Assembly (NCBI RefSeq): GCF_001580615.1
Contig: NZ_LHZC01000057.1
Coordinates: forward strand, 310,001 to 374,000
Origin: Acetobacter malorum
Lineage (GTDB): Bacteria > Pseudomonadota > Alphaproteobacteria > Acetobacterales > Acetobacteraceae
Direction of reading: 5' to 3'
Length of the DNA: 64,000 nt
Shown here: positions 53,183-61,548 of the stretch, piece after piece
Layout: each line of letters starts with the position of its first letter
How positions within the stretch are numbered: position 1 is the stretch's first letter
Made by a program: the position numbers and the translations under genes
The notes under the pieces: generated by a model
What the model was told of the DNA's origin: nothing
Databases searched by the model: none
Seen by the model: only the letters and a program-made list of their open reading frames with translations

Positions 53183-54682
53183 CTAGCCATCAAGTGCCGC
53201 CGCATTCACCCCGAGGGACTGGCGCACAAGAGCCAGATCCGCCACATCCTGCCCTGCCAGCGTCTCTTCAAAGACCATCAGAGCGGCAGGGGCCGGGTCA
53301 TGCACAAACACCTGCGCTACGCGGCCAGCATGCAGACGCACCCAATAGAGGACGTTACCCCACGGGCCTTCCGTCATCCCCAGCCCTTCCCCATCCTCAA
53401 GAGTAAGGTCCACACGGCCACCGGCAGTCAGCCCCAACCGGGGGCCTGCCTCGCCCAGCATGCGCAGGCTTTCACCAATTTCATCCAGCAGAACAAGAGC
53501 ACGATCTTCCGCCGTGCCGCCGTGTCGGCCAGCGGTCAACCGCCAGAGGGTCTGGTAAACGCGCTGCGTGCGCCGTCCGTCACAATCCTTCCCACTGGCT
53601 CGTGCCACCGGTCCATCCAGCCCCACACGGTCAAGCAAGGTAGCATCCACCTTGCCTACCCCACTTAGACGAACAGAAAGTGCTGGATAGGTGCGCCAGA
53701 GTGTGGCCAGCCCCGGATAAATCTCTTCACCCAGCTTTGCCAGACTGATGCAGAGATCGCCCAGACCTGTCGCCTCGCGCAGACTGGTGCCGCCGGGCAC
53801 ACAATGGTCCATGAGCAAACGAGACCCGATGACCGGCGCGGACTCTGCAAGCAACTGTTCCCGAAACCACGCACAGCGCGACGCCACCACCAGCGCTCCG
53901 GCACCCCGCGCCAGCCCGGCCAGCGTGTGCAGATGCAGCAGAATGCGTTCCAGTTCCAGCAACACCACACGGATCAGCGACGTTTCCGGCCCCACTGCAC
54001 TGCCACACGCGGCTTCTACAGCCTGACAGAAGGCCGCCTGATGCGCCACAGAGCATCCGGCCGCCACACGCCCGCTCAACCGGCAGGCATCTTCCAGACG
54101 GCTATTCCGCCAGCGGGCCGCAAGCCCGCGATGCGCATAGCCGGACACCGTTTCCGCCTGCGTGATGGTCTCGCCCGCCACGGCCATCGCCACATGCAAG
54201 GGCGTTTCCATGCCGCCGGTTGCTGGCCCCGCGCCGGCGTTCACACCGCCAGCCGCCAGCAAGGCGTCAGACGGCTGAAAACTGATCTGCCCTTTATGCC
54301 CCCCGGCAGGGCCGGGGGTGGCGGCCAGCGGTGCAGTCGCGGACCAGACATCATGGTCCACCAGCGGGCGCACATCGACTGCCCACATCCCTTCCGCGCC
54401 ATACAGGTCATACGCCCTGCGCTCATACAGGCTGGAAACCGGGCGTACGGAAGAAAGTGCCGGATACCGTCCATCCTCGAGCGCCAGCGTGGCTGCCAGC
54501 GGCTGCGCGGGGGAGAGCATGAACAGGGCATGCACATCCGTGCCGTCACACCACAGCCCGACAAACGGCAGCGTATCCTTTTCAAGTGCAGCGACCATAT
54601 CGCGCCAGCCGAGTTCATCCAGCCGGAAGCGCCAGGGGGTGTCCGTCTCCTGCCCGGCGCGGATCAGGCTTACAGCATCCAT
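53183..54682 (-). CDS. HyfG/NuoCD-like large subunit without NiFe-ligand cysteines
   Basis: A 499-residue fusion of a NuoC-like N-terminal part (SSLYERRAYDLYGAEGMW near 83-100) and a NuoD/hydrogenase-large-subunit part (ETVSGYAHRGLAAR near 177-190, CSVAHQAAFCQAVE at 210-223). In NiFe enzymes this region reads RxCxxC; here it is R205-V-A-A-G-C210, so the first Cys is Ala. The C-terminal DPCxxC is replaced by D462-P-A-P-A-A. The subunit therefore should not bind nickel and would act, if at all, as a NuoD-like quinone-side subunit. Start ATG overlaps the previous stop (TGATG). Confidence 0.82.
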   Translation of the reverse strand: MDAVSLIRAGQETDTPWRFRLDELGWRDMVAALEKDTLPFVGLWCDGTDVHALFMLSPAQPLAATLALEDGRYPALSSVRPVSSLYERRAYDLYGAEGMWAVDVRPLVDHDVWSATAPLAATPGPAGGHKGQISFQPSDALLAAGGVNAGAGPATGGMETPLHVAMAVAGETITQAETVSGYAHRGLAARWRNSRLEDACRLSGRVAAGCSVAHQAAFCQAVEAACGSAVGPETSLIRVVLLELERILLHLHTLAGLARGAGALVVASRCAWFREQLLAESAPVIGSRLLMDHCVPGGTSLREATGLGDLCISLAKLGEEIYPGLATLWRTYPALSVRLSGVGKVDATLLDRVGLDGPVARASGKDCDGRRTQRVYQTLWRLTAGRHGGTAEDRALVLLDEIGESLRMLGEAGPRLGLTAGGRVDLTLEDGEGLGMTEGPWGNVLYWVRLHAGRVAQVFVHDPAPAALMVFEETLAGQDVADLALVRQSLGVNAAALDG

Positions 54683-55803
54683 CAGAACGCTCCCAGCATC
54701 ATGGCCAGCGGCACCAGAAATCCGGTCAGCACCAGCACGGAACAGGCCACCCGGCCCGCAGCATCTTCAGGCCACAAATCCTGCGTGAACCCTTCCACCG
54801 GCACGGAACGCACCACCGCGCACAAGATCCCGGCCACGGTCAGCACCGTGACACTCCAGGACCAGTCGCTCAGCATGGAGAGCAGCAGCAGACAGCCCAC
54901 AAAAGGCGCACCCGGCGGGAAACAGGCCAGCGCCCGCGCCGCCCATGAGCGCCCGGAACGATTGCCCCCGGCCAGACACCAGCCACACAGGAACAGCAAC
55001 GCCGCCACATCGGCGCCTGCCCCAACCGCCATCAGCGCCAGAGCGGACGGAAAAGTGCGGAACAGGCGCAGCCCCTCATCAGAACGACCAGCACAGGCCG
55101 TCAGCCAGACCGAGGCCAGACCTGCCGCGACCAGAGCCGTCTCAAACGCCTCACCGCCATGCACTCGCAGCCGCATGGACAGCAGCAGAGCGGCCCCGGC
55201 AAATGGCAGGAACAGGTAGGTGTCGTTTTCCTCACGCCATGACTGACCAAACGGCGTGAGCCCCGCGAGCATAACCAGACCGCACGCCATCATCAGCCCC
55301 GCAGGCGCTGAGCCTGAGGGCAGCAGCAGGCCAGACAGCACCAGAAAAATCCCCACAGACCCGGTGCGCACCAGCGCCCATCCGGCCCGCGCCTGCCCGG
55401 CGGGGCGGCTGAACACAAACACGCCGTAAGCCAGTGCGGCTTCCAGAATACCAAGCCCGATAATCGGGTCTGGCGCGACGCAGGCCAGCCCCGTCAGTGC
55501 GGTCGAAATGTGTGGCAGTCCGCGCAACAGGCGGTCCTGCAAGGTGCCATTTTCCATCACCGTCAGCAGCAGGCCAAACGCCAGCATCACACGGCCTGCG
55601 CGCTGGACCGGGTCATCATCCCAGCCCTCCGCAGCAGCACTTGTGGCGGGGAACAGGAACACGGCCACAGCCAGCGCACAGCCAGCCCCGGCCATCCAGA
55701 TGGCAATCTCGCGGCTGCGCGGTGTGGGCGCGGCCATGACAATGGCAGCCCCCAGCAAAGGCCATGCAAAGGCCAGAGCAGCCAGAAAAACAGGAACGGT
55801 CAT
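54682..55803 (-). CDS. HyfF/NuoN-like membrane subunit, short
   Basis: A 373-residue, almost wholly hydrophobic protein with about ten helices, in the position of HyfF. It is shorter than usual antiporter-like subunits (around 480-520). ILEAALAYGVFVF and MLAGLTPFGQSWREENDTYLF are the parts that best recall the family. The usual Lys and Glu residues within helices are hard to find. It overlaps the HyfE-like stop by 4 bases (ATGA). Confidence 0.6.
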   Translation of the reverse strand: MTVPVFLAALAFAWPLLGAAIVMAAPTPRSREIAIWMAGAGCALAVAVFLFPATSAAAEGWDDDPVQRAGRVMLAFGLLLTVMENGTLQDRLLRGLPHISTALTGLACVAPDPIIGLGILEAALAYGVFVFSRPAGQARAGWALVRTGSVGIFLVLSGLLLPSGSAPAGLMMACGLVMLAGLTPFGQSWREENDTYLFLPFAGAALLLSMRLRVHGGEAFETALVAAGLASVWLTACAGRSDEGLRLFRTFPSALALMAVGAGADVAALLFLCGWCLAGGNRSGRSWAARALACFPPGAPFVGCLLLLSMLSDWSWSVTVLTVAGILCAVVRSVPVEGFTQDLWPEDAAGRVACSVLVLTGFLVPLAMMLGAF

Positions 55804-57014
55804 GCGTCCCTCCCGCGCTCGGTCAGATAGCCTCTCAACCAGACATCCCGCGCAATCATTTCCGGCGTGCGCGGCACAGGGTCGGCTTCTTCCGGGCCAA
55901 ACGGCTCGGGCTGGTCCGTCGCGCTGGAAGCCTCAGTATCCGACGTATGTTCAGGCGCTTTGTCAGAGGCTTCGGCAGCAGAAACCGCCGCCGGATCCAT
56001 TCCAGCCTTACGGTCTTCCGCGTCGTCTTCAGAGAGAGCGTCTTCAGAGGGGTCTGTTTTCAGCACGCCGCTTTCGGTGCTTTCCGTTTCTGTCGGTTTA
56101 GCAGCGTCATTACTGGCGTCCGGGACGTCATTCTGTTTCACCGTTTCAACATCATCAGAGGCAACCGTTCCTGCATACGAAGCCCTTTTGTCCTGCGGCT
56201 CGCTCGTCTCGGCTGGCGGCTGATCGACGTCTGCCTTTGCGTCTCCATCGGAAGGTACGGCTTTCTTTGTCGCCTTATCTGGCCGGGGAAGAGGCTCTTC
56301 GTCCTCAGCCGCTGCCTCGGCTTCTGTCCAGATGCGCGGGGCCACCACGGCTTCCGGCCCCAGCCCTCGCGGTTCCGGGCCAGTCGGCTCCACATCGCCC
56401 AGTTCAAACCCTCCGGATCGGGCTGAAGGGCGATCAGCACCCGCCCCGCTCTGCGCCGGTGCCACCGCCACCCGCAGCATGACGCGATGCACGCACATGC
56501 CACCCAGCAGAGCCACCACGCAGCCCGCCAGCGCTGTAACGCCCACTACCATGACCTGATTTTCAATCACGCCGGAGAGCATGACGCCATCCACACAGGC
56601 CAGCAGGCCAGCCCATTGCCAGACCATCGCCTGACGACAGGTTACGGCCACCAGCCCGGCAAGGGCTACGCACAATCCGGCAGGCAAATAGGCTGCTCCG
56701 GCGTGGCCCGGCGCTTCCCCCATAGCCGCAGGCGTGCCCGTGGCGAGTTGCAGAATGACCATCAGCCCCAGTGCCAGAAACGGCACCATCGGGCCGGTGC
56801 GTTCTCGTGCGCCATCATCCTGATACCGGCTGACAAACCAGACCGGCAGCACAGAAAACAGCACCACACAGACCGCGCCAAATTCCTGCAGGGGAGCCCG
56901 CGCATCCACCAGCATGGCCACCGCCGTGACCACGCCCAGCGCGGGCAGAAAGCCAATGCCTCGGGCCACAACACACAGCGCCAGCAGCGGCGCTAAAATG
57001 ACAGCAAGCGTCAT
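55800..57014 (-). CDS. HyfE-like membrane subunit with acidic C-terminal tail
   Basis: A 404-residue protein. Residues 1-183 have about six helices and resemble HyfE (NuoK-related); VWQWAGLLACVDGVMLSG corresponds to the family's conserved ENG region but the Glu-Asn is changed. From about 184 to 404 it is hydrophilic and acidic (Glu, Asp, Ser, Ala, Pro), with no sign of a fold, ending in a short conserved-looking PRTPEMIARDVWLRGYLTER. The tail probably reaches into the cytosol. Start and stop both overlap neighbours as ATGA. Confidence 0.62.
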   Translation of the reverse strand: MTLAVILAPLLALCVVARGIGFLPALGVVTAVAMLVDARAPLQEFGAVCVVLFSVLPVWFVSRYQDDGARERTGPMVPFLALGLMVILQLATGTPAAMGEAPGHAGAAYLPAGLCVALAGLVAVTCRQAMVWQWAGLLACVDGVMLSGVIENQVMVVGVTALAGCVVALLGGMCVHRVMLRVAVAPAQSGAGADRPSARSGGFELGDVEPTGPEPRGLGPEAVVAPRIWTEAEAAAEDEEPLPRPDKATKKAVPSDGDAKADVDQPPAETSEPQDKRASYAGTVASDDVETVKQNDVPDASNDAAKPTETESTESGVLKTDPSEDALSEDDAEDRKAGMDPAAVSAAEASDKAPEHTSDTEASSATDQPEPFGPEEADPVPRTPEMIARDVWLRGYLTERGRDA

Positions 57015-58021
57015 GGTGTTGTGTTCCCCTCATCACTCCACGCTGAGTCCTGCTCGTCCTGCGCGGAGGCCGTTTTGTCCTGTCCCACAGCAGCGGACTG
57101 GCCCGCATACGCGACCTGCCAGGCCAGCAGCCCCAGCAGGAACACCGCAGCCAGACGCACACGCGCCCGGCGCGGGAAGGTCAGCACCATCAGCTGCGTG
57201 CCAGCCAGCAGAAGGGCCGCAATCGCCAGCTTCGCCACCCAGAACGCGCCTCCTGCAAGACATTGCGCAAGCCAGGGCTCCACGCCGCTTTCACCCGGCA
57301 GAGCAAGGCTGCTGGCCCACGCCACATCCCCGGCCAGTGTAATCCAGACCAGTTGCACGCAATCGGTGGCCAGCATCCACAAGGCACGATCAGCCCCGGA
57401 AAGCTGGCACGGCAGTTCCGCCCCGGCCTGCCGCCCTTTCCAGGCCGTAACCAGAAAGAGGGCGACGCCCATCAGCACGAACGGTGCGCCATCCCCTACC
57501 GGAGAAAGCTGGCGCAGATGCGCAAGAAAGGCGGAAAAATCCTGACCACCTGCCATGACCAGCACCGGAACCAGCGCAGGCAAAAGCAGGCTATCTGCAA
57601 GCAGTGCCGCATACCCCGCCAGAGTGGTTGTGCCGCCCTGCACTACCAGCGGCAGACCCAGCAGAAGCGATGCGCCGACCAGTGCTGAACACAGCAGGAA
57701 AAAGCCCGGTGCCGGAAAACCTGCCGGAACCAGCGTGAAAACTGGTGTCATGCACGCAGCAAAAACGGCCAGAATCAACGCACCCCGGCAGGCCAGACTG
57801 CTCAGCCCATCCCCCCTCTGGCGCAACCCCGGCCTGCGGAACTGATGATGAATATCCTGCCAGCGCCCACCAGCCAGAAAACGATGCTCGCCCGTAAGGC
57901 GGCCCGCCAGACGATTGACCCAGCCACTAAACCAAGGGGCTGCCAGAACCATCAGAACAGTTTGCAGGGCCAGAGCCAGCAGGGCGGCAAAAGACCAGCC
58001 CCATGTAAGATCATGCGTCAT
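57011..58021 (-). CDS. HyfC/NuoH-like membrane subunit
   Basis: A 336-residue membrane protein in the position of HyfC. WFSGWVNRLAGRLTGEHRFL near the N-terminus and GGRWQDIHHQFRRPGL match the loop before the first NuoH helix pair. LSGADRALWMLATDCVQLVWI matches the end of the HyfC signature, but the preceding acidic stretch that lies near the quinone site in HyfC/NuoH is missing. The C-terminus adds a hydrophilic tail. It overlaps genes on both sides by ATGA. Confidence 0.66.
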   Translation of the reverse strand: MTHDLTWGWSFAALLALALQTVLMVLAAPWFSGWVNRLAGRLTGEHRFLAGGRWQDIHHQFRRPGLRQRGDGLSSLACRGALILAVFAACMTPVFTLVPAGFPAPGFFLLCSALVGASLLLGLPLVVQGGTTTLAGYAALLADSLLLPALVPVLVMAGGQDFSAFLAHLRQLSPVGDGAPFVLMGVALFLVTAWKGRQAGAELPCQLSGADRALWMLATDCVQLVWITLAGDVAWASSLALPGESGVEPWLAQCLAGGAFWVAKLAIAALLLAGTQLMVLTFPRRARVRLAAVFLLGLLAWQVAYAGQSAAVGQDKTASAQDEQDSAWSDEGNTTP

Positions 58022-59823
58022 TTTGCAGCAAACAGCCCCAGCAGCAGTCCGGCCCCCAGAAAGAGCAGGATGAGAACCATGCCCTGCGCCTCACACCATG
58101 CCACGGTTCTGAACAGCACAGCCTGAAGATAGCGCGCCCCGGCGCTCGTCTTTTCCACCACAGGCCAGTCGGTTGGCTTCTGCTCCGCAGCCCCCAGCAG
58201 AACGCCAAAAGCGGTCCAGACGGCAGGCATGGCGGGCTCGGAAATTGGAGCGGGGAGTACCTCGTCATCCTGCTGAACCACAGGCGCACCGTCTCGCCAT
58301 GCGGCGGCACCGGGCACTGCCGGACGCAGTGGGAACACGCCGAATGCCCGGCCTAGCAATCCGGCTCCCACCACACAAACCGCCAGCGCAAGCACGGAGA
58401 ACACAGGCGTCAGCGTGATATCAGACCCGGCAAATTGCACCCGCGCCAGCGTCTTCCAGGCAAAATCACGCGGTGTATCTCCTGCAAACAGATGGTCCAC
58501 CAACGCCAGCCAGCCACCGGGCAGTAAAGTAATGAGTGCCGCACCGCCTGCGCAGATCCATGCTGGCAGCAGAAGCACACTGCTGAGAGACGGGGCATCG
58601 CCCCCTGTCAGGGCAGCCTGTGGCCCAGCACCCCCAACAACAGGCTGTTGCTGCACAAAGGTCGCGAACCCCACCCGCAACAGACCGATCATCCCCAACG
58701 CCATGACGCAGGCCGCCCCGACCAGAACCAGTAAAAGGCACAAAGCCTGCGCAGGGTGCGTATGAGCGGCGGCCACTTCGCCCGCGTTCAGCAGGCACCA
58801 GAAAACAGAAAAGCCCCCCAGCGGCGGCACAGCGGAGAGCAGCAAAAGGCTGCCTCCCAGCGCAAGCCGGCTACCACGGGCCTGCGCTACAGCACTGTTT
58901 GGCGTAAACAGCCCACCATCCTGACGTGAGAGCCAGAGGGCTGCCAGCAACGCCAGAAACGGCGCGCCCGTTGCCAGAAGTGTTGCGGTGCGGAAAAACT
59001 CTCCGCCTTTTACGGGGGCAGCCAGAGCGAGGGTCAGCATGACCACCAGCCCGCCATAGCCAGCACTCGCCACGCCCGAAAGGATGCCACATGCCGCTGG
59101 ACTGCGGACCGCCTGCACAGCACCCCAGAGCGCCACGGCCCCACCGCTAACCATCAGCAAGCCCTGCTGCACGGGCGGCAGAACACCCACTTCCGCCAGC
59201 AAGCGCCCAAGCAGAAACAGGCCAATGCCTGCAGGCAACACAGCCTCCGGCCCTTTTTGGGAAGAAACCGCCCAGCCCAGCAACAGCACCATCAGGCACA
59301 AGGCGGGCGGGGAAAGCGGGCTGTCTGCGGGAATACAGGCCGGGATCACAGCAAAAGGCAGACACACACCTTGCCGCCCACGGTCGGCCAGCAGCACCAG
59401 CGCGGTGCCGGCAAGAAGTCCGAAAACCAAGGGAGAAAGCGCTAAAAACGCCAGACCGGTGAGCGCGCAAGCCAGACCGCGCTGCCCCACGCCCATCAGT
59501 CCGCCGGTAAAGGCCAGCAGCACCAGCATGGGCAAAGCCGGTCCATCCATGCCGAACACCGGGAACCAGCTTACCCCGCCCTCCAGCCTGCACACCGCGC
59601 CGACCAGCGCCAGCAGGCCCAGGCAGCCCCAGACCCCGGCCAGAATTTCAGAACGCCAGGGGGCGCACCGTCGCAACAGGCGCTCGGGCATCACAGCCAG
59701 AACCCCCGCCACCACAAACAGCACGAACAAACTGCAAAGAACAAAAGAGGTGAAAATGGAACTCTGGCTCCAGACGTGATGTAAAGACGGGCGGATAACA
59801 CCATGAGCGCGGTTCTGTGGCAA
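58018..59823 (-). CDS. HyfB/NuoL-like membrane subunit
   Basis: A hydrophobic protein of up to 601 residues with about 14 helices. LLLLSAVPPLGGFSVFWCLL and DGPALPMLVLLAFTGGLMG match the NuoL/M/N-HyfB family. The helix that normally carries the conserved Glu reads LSPLVFGLLAGTALVLL, and the lysine-containing helix is not recognisable. The start is uncertain: the full frame begins with TTG at 59823, and a hydrophobic first helix follows at about residue 22, ahead of the first internal Met at 45. First gene of the complex operon; the methyltransferase gene ends 42 bases upstream. Confidence 0.68.
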   Translation of the reverse strand: MPQNRAHGVIRPSLHHVWSQSSIFTSFVLCSLFVLFVVAGVLAVMPERLLRRCAPWRSEILAGVWGCLGLLALVGAVCRLEGGVSWFPVFGMDGPALPMLVLLAFTGGLMGVGQRGLACALTGLAFLALSPLVFGLLAGTALVLLADRGRQGVCLPFAVIPACIPADSPLSPPALCLMVLLLGWAVSSQKGPEAVLPAGIGLFLLGRLLAEVGVLPPVQQGLLMVSGGAVALWGAVQAVRSPAACGILSGVASAGYGGLVVMLTLALAAPVKGGEFFRTATLLATGAPFLALLAALWLSRQDGGLFTPNSAVAQARGSRLALGGSLLLLSAVPPLGGFSVFWCLLNAGEVAAAHTHPAQALCLLLVLVGAACVMALGMIGLLRVGFATFVQQQPVVGGAGPQAALTGGDAPSLSSVLLLPAWICAGGAALITLLPGGWLALVDHLFAGDTPRDFAWKTLARVQFAGSDITLTPVFSVLALAVCVVGAGLLGRAFGVFPLRPAVPGAAAWRDGAPVVQQDDEVLPAPISEPAMPAVWTAFGVLLGAAEQKPTDWPVVEKTSAGARYLQAVLFRTVAWCEAQGMVLILLFLGAGLLLGLFAAK

Positions 59824-59865
59824 CGCTCACGCCGGAAGGCAAGGTCATGCGCGGGTAATTTGCCG

Positions 59866-60666
59866 TTATGTCTCCGGCATACGGGCCGCACTCTCCGGCG
59901 GCGCGCCGTTCTTTTGGGTTGCCGTCTCCTGCGCCGGGCAGAGCATTTTTTTAAACCATGTCCGGGGCGAGCGGACGGGGAGCGGCGTGGCGGAAAATAC
60001 ATCCTTCACGGCTTCCACCAGCATCAGGCTCCCCAACCCCGGTGAGAGAACTTTTCCGGCAATATCGGACCGTCGCCCCCGGCCCATGCTGGTGCAGGCC
60101 TGCCGGGCGGGCAGAAACAAAGCCTCATCCCGCCGCTCCGGCAGCAGCATGGCATGGCCCAGCAGGGTGCGCAGCCCTGTGCGGGAGCAGGCGACATCCT
60201 GCGCAAAAGGCGTATTTTTCTGCCGCAACCGCCCGCCCAGTCTGTTGGGCAGAATCATCAATAGCCGTCCGTCATCTTTCAGCACCCGGCCTGCCGCCCG
60301 CAACAGAGGCACCATCTGGTCCTCCTCCGCGCAGGCATGCACCAGTATGATCCGGTCAAATGCGTCTTCGTCAAACGGCAGGGCATACGGGTCGACCACG
60401 CATTCCCGGTCAGACGCTGAGAACGGCATGAGGGATTGCGCGCTGGCACTGTCAGGCCGGTGGTTTGGCGTCCGGGCGGAAATGCAAAGCGCGCCGCGCC
60501 CGCGCCATGCCCCCAGATACGGCCCGGCATAGCCCAGCCCCAGCACACGCTGGCCGCGCAGATCAGGCCAGAACCATTGCAGCCGCTCACGCAGCAAAGC
60601 CGCGCAGGTCTGGCCCTCATGGGTCTGATAAAAGGCGTCTGCCGAGGGAGGAATGGCCTTATGCAT
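59866..60666 (-). CDS. Class I SAM-dependent methyltransferase (type 11-like)
   Basis: A 266-residue protein. RVLGLGYAGPYLGAW is the SAM loop, DPYALPFDEDAFDRIILVHA motif II-III, and RVLKDDGRLLMILPN the following strand. This protein is commonly the divergent neighbour of gloB in alphaproteobacteria and its substrate is not known. The ATG at 60666 is chosen; the frame extends to 60762, over the gloB start. The complex I-like operon lies 42 bases downstream and could be co-transcribed. Confidence 0.85.
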   Translation of the reverse strand: MHKAIPPSADAFYQTHEGQTCAALLRERLQWFWPDLRGQRVLGLGYAGPYLGAWRGRGALCISARTPNHRPDSASAQSLMPFSASDRECVVDPYALPFDEDAFDRIILVHACAEEDQMVPLLRAAGRVLKDDGRLLMILPNRLGGRLRQKNTPFAQDVACSRTGLRTLLGHAMLLPERRDEALFLPARQACTSMGRGRRSDIAGKVLSPGLGSLMLVEAVKDVFSATPLPVRSPRTWFKKMLCPAQETATQKNGAPPESAARMPET

Positions 60667-60750
60667 AGCGGATGTGTACCATGATATCCGCTCCCGGCGC
60701 CATGACTGCGCACGCGTCCCCTCAAAGTTTCCACTCTGGAGAATTGCCCC

Positions 60751-61476
60751 ATGTCTCTTCAAACCCGCGCCATCCCGGTTTTGTCAGACAATTACAGCTG
60801 GCTTCTGCGAGACACGGAAACCGGCTGCACCGCTATTGTGGACCCCGGAGAAGCCGCCCCCATTCAGGCCGTGCTGGATGAGACCGGTGGGCGACTGGAC
60901 CTGATCCTACTCACCCACCACCACGCCGACCACGTTGGCGGCACGGATGCCCTGCGCACCCGCTACAACGCCCGCGTGGCAGGCCCTGCTTCCGAAGCCG
61001 CCCGCATGCCTGCGCTGGATATTGCACTGCACGATAATGAGACGATTGCCGTTGGCCAGTCTCAGGGCCGTGTCATTGCCGTGCCGGGCCACACACGCGG
61101 CCATATCAGCTATTATTTTGCGGAACCGCCGACCCTGTTCTGTGGGGACACCCTGTTCAGTCTGGGCTGTGGCCGCCTGTTTGAAGGCACGGCCGAGCAG
61201 CTTTTTGAAAGCCTGAAACGCTTTGCCGATCTGCCGGATGAAACGCTTGTTTGCTGCGGGCATGAATATACCGAAGGCAACAGCGCCTTCGCCCTCTACG
61301 CCGAACCAGACAACGCCGCCCTGAAAACCCGGGTGGCGGAGGTCAAACACCTGCGGGCAGAAGGCCGCGCAACCGTGCCTTCAACGCTTGGCGAAGAACG
61401 CGCCACAAACCCGTTCCTGCGCGCGCCTGATGCGCCGACCCTAGCCAGATTACGGCGTGAGAAGGATACGTTTTAA
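60751..61476 (+). CDS. gloB: Hydroxyacylglutathione hydrolase (glyoxalase II)
   Basis: Hydrolyses S-lactoylglutathione to lactate and glutathione in methylglyoxal detoxification. In the 241-residue metallo-beta-lactamase-fold protein, the two-metal site is in THHHADHVGG, with further ligands in VPGHTRGHISYYF and FCGDTLFSLGCGRLFEG. CGHEYTEGN and the C-terminal helical domain with LGEERATNPFLR, the glutathione-binding part, mark it as GloB. Confidence 0.95.
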   Translation: MSLQTRAIPVLSDNYSWLLRDTETGCTAIVDPGEAAPIQAVLDETGGRLDLILLTHHHADHVGGTDALRTRYNARVAGPASEAARMPALDIALHDNETIAVGQSQGRVIAVPGHTRGHISYYFAEPPTLFCGDTLFSLGCGRLFEGTAEQLFESLKRFADLPDETLVCCGHEYTEGNSAFALYAEPDNAALKTRVAEVKHLRAEGRATVPSTLGEERATNPFLRAPDAPTLARLRREKDTF

Positions 61477-61548
61477 AGGCGGATGATAAGCGCAACGAGT
61501 ACTACCTAAACATGGTAAGGGTCTCAACGTGCATAACCCTACGTTAAA

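Noticed and set aside
52643-59823. A working hydrogenase-4 or formate hydrogenlyase
   Set aside because: NiFe cysteines are missing, and no formate dehydrogenase, ferredoxin subunit or maturation gene is present.
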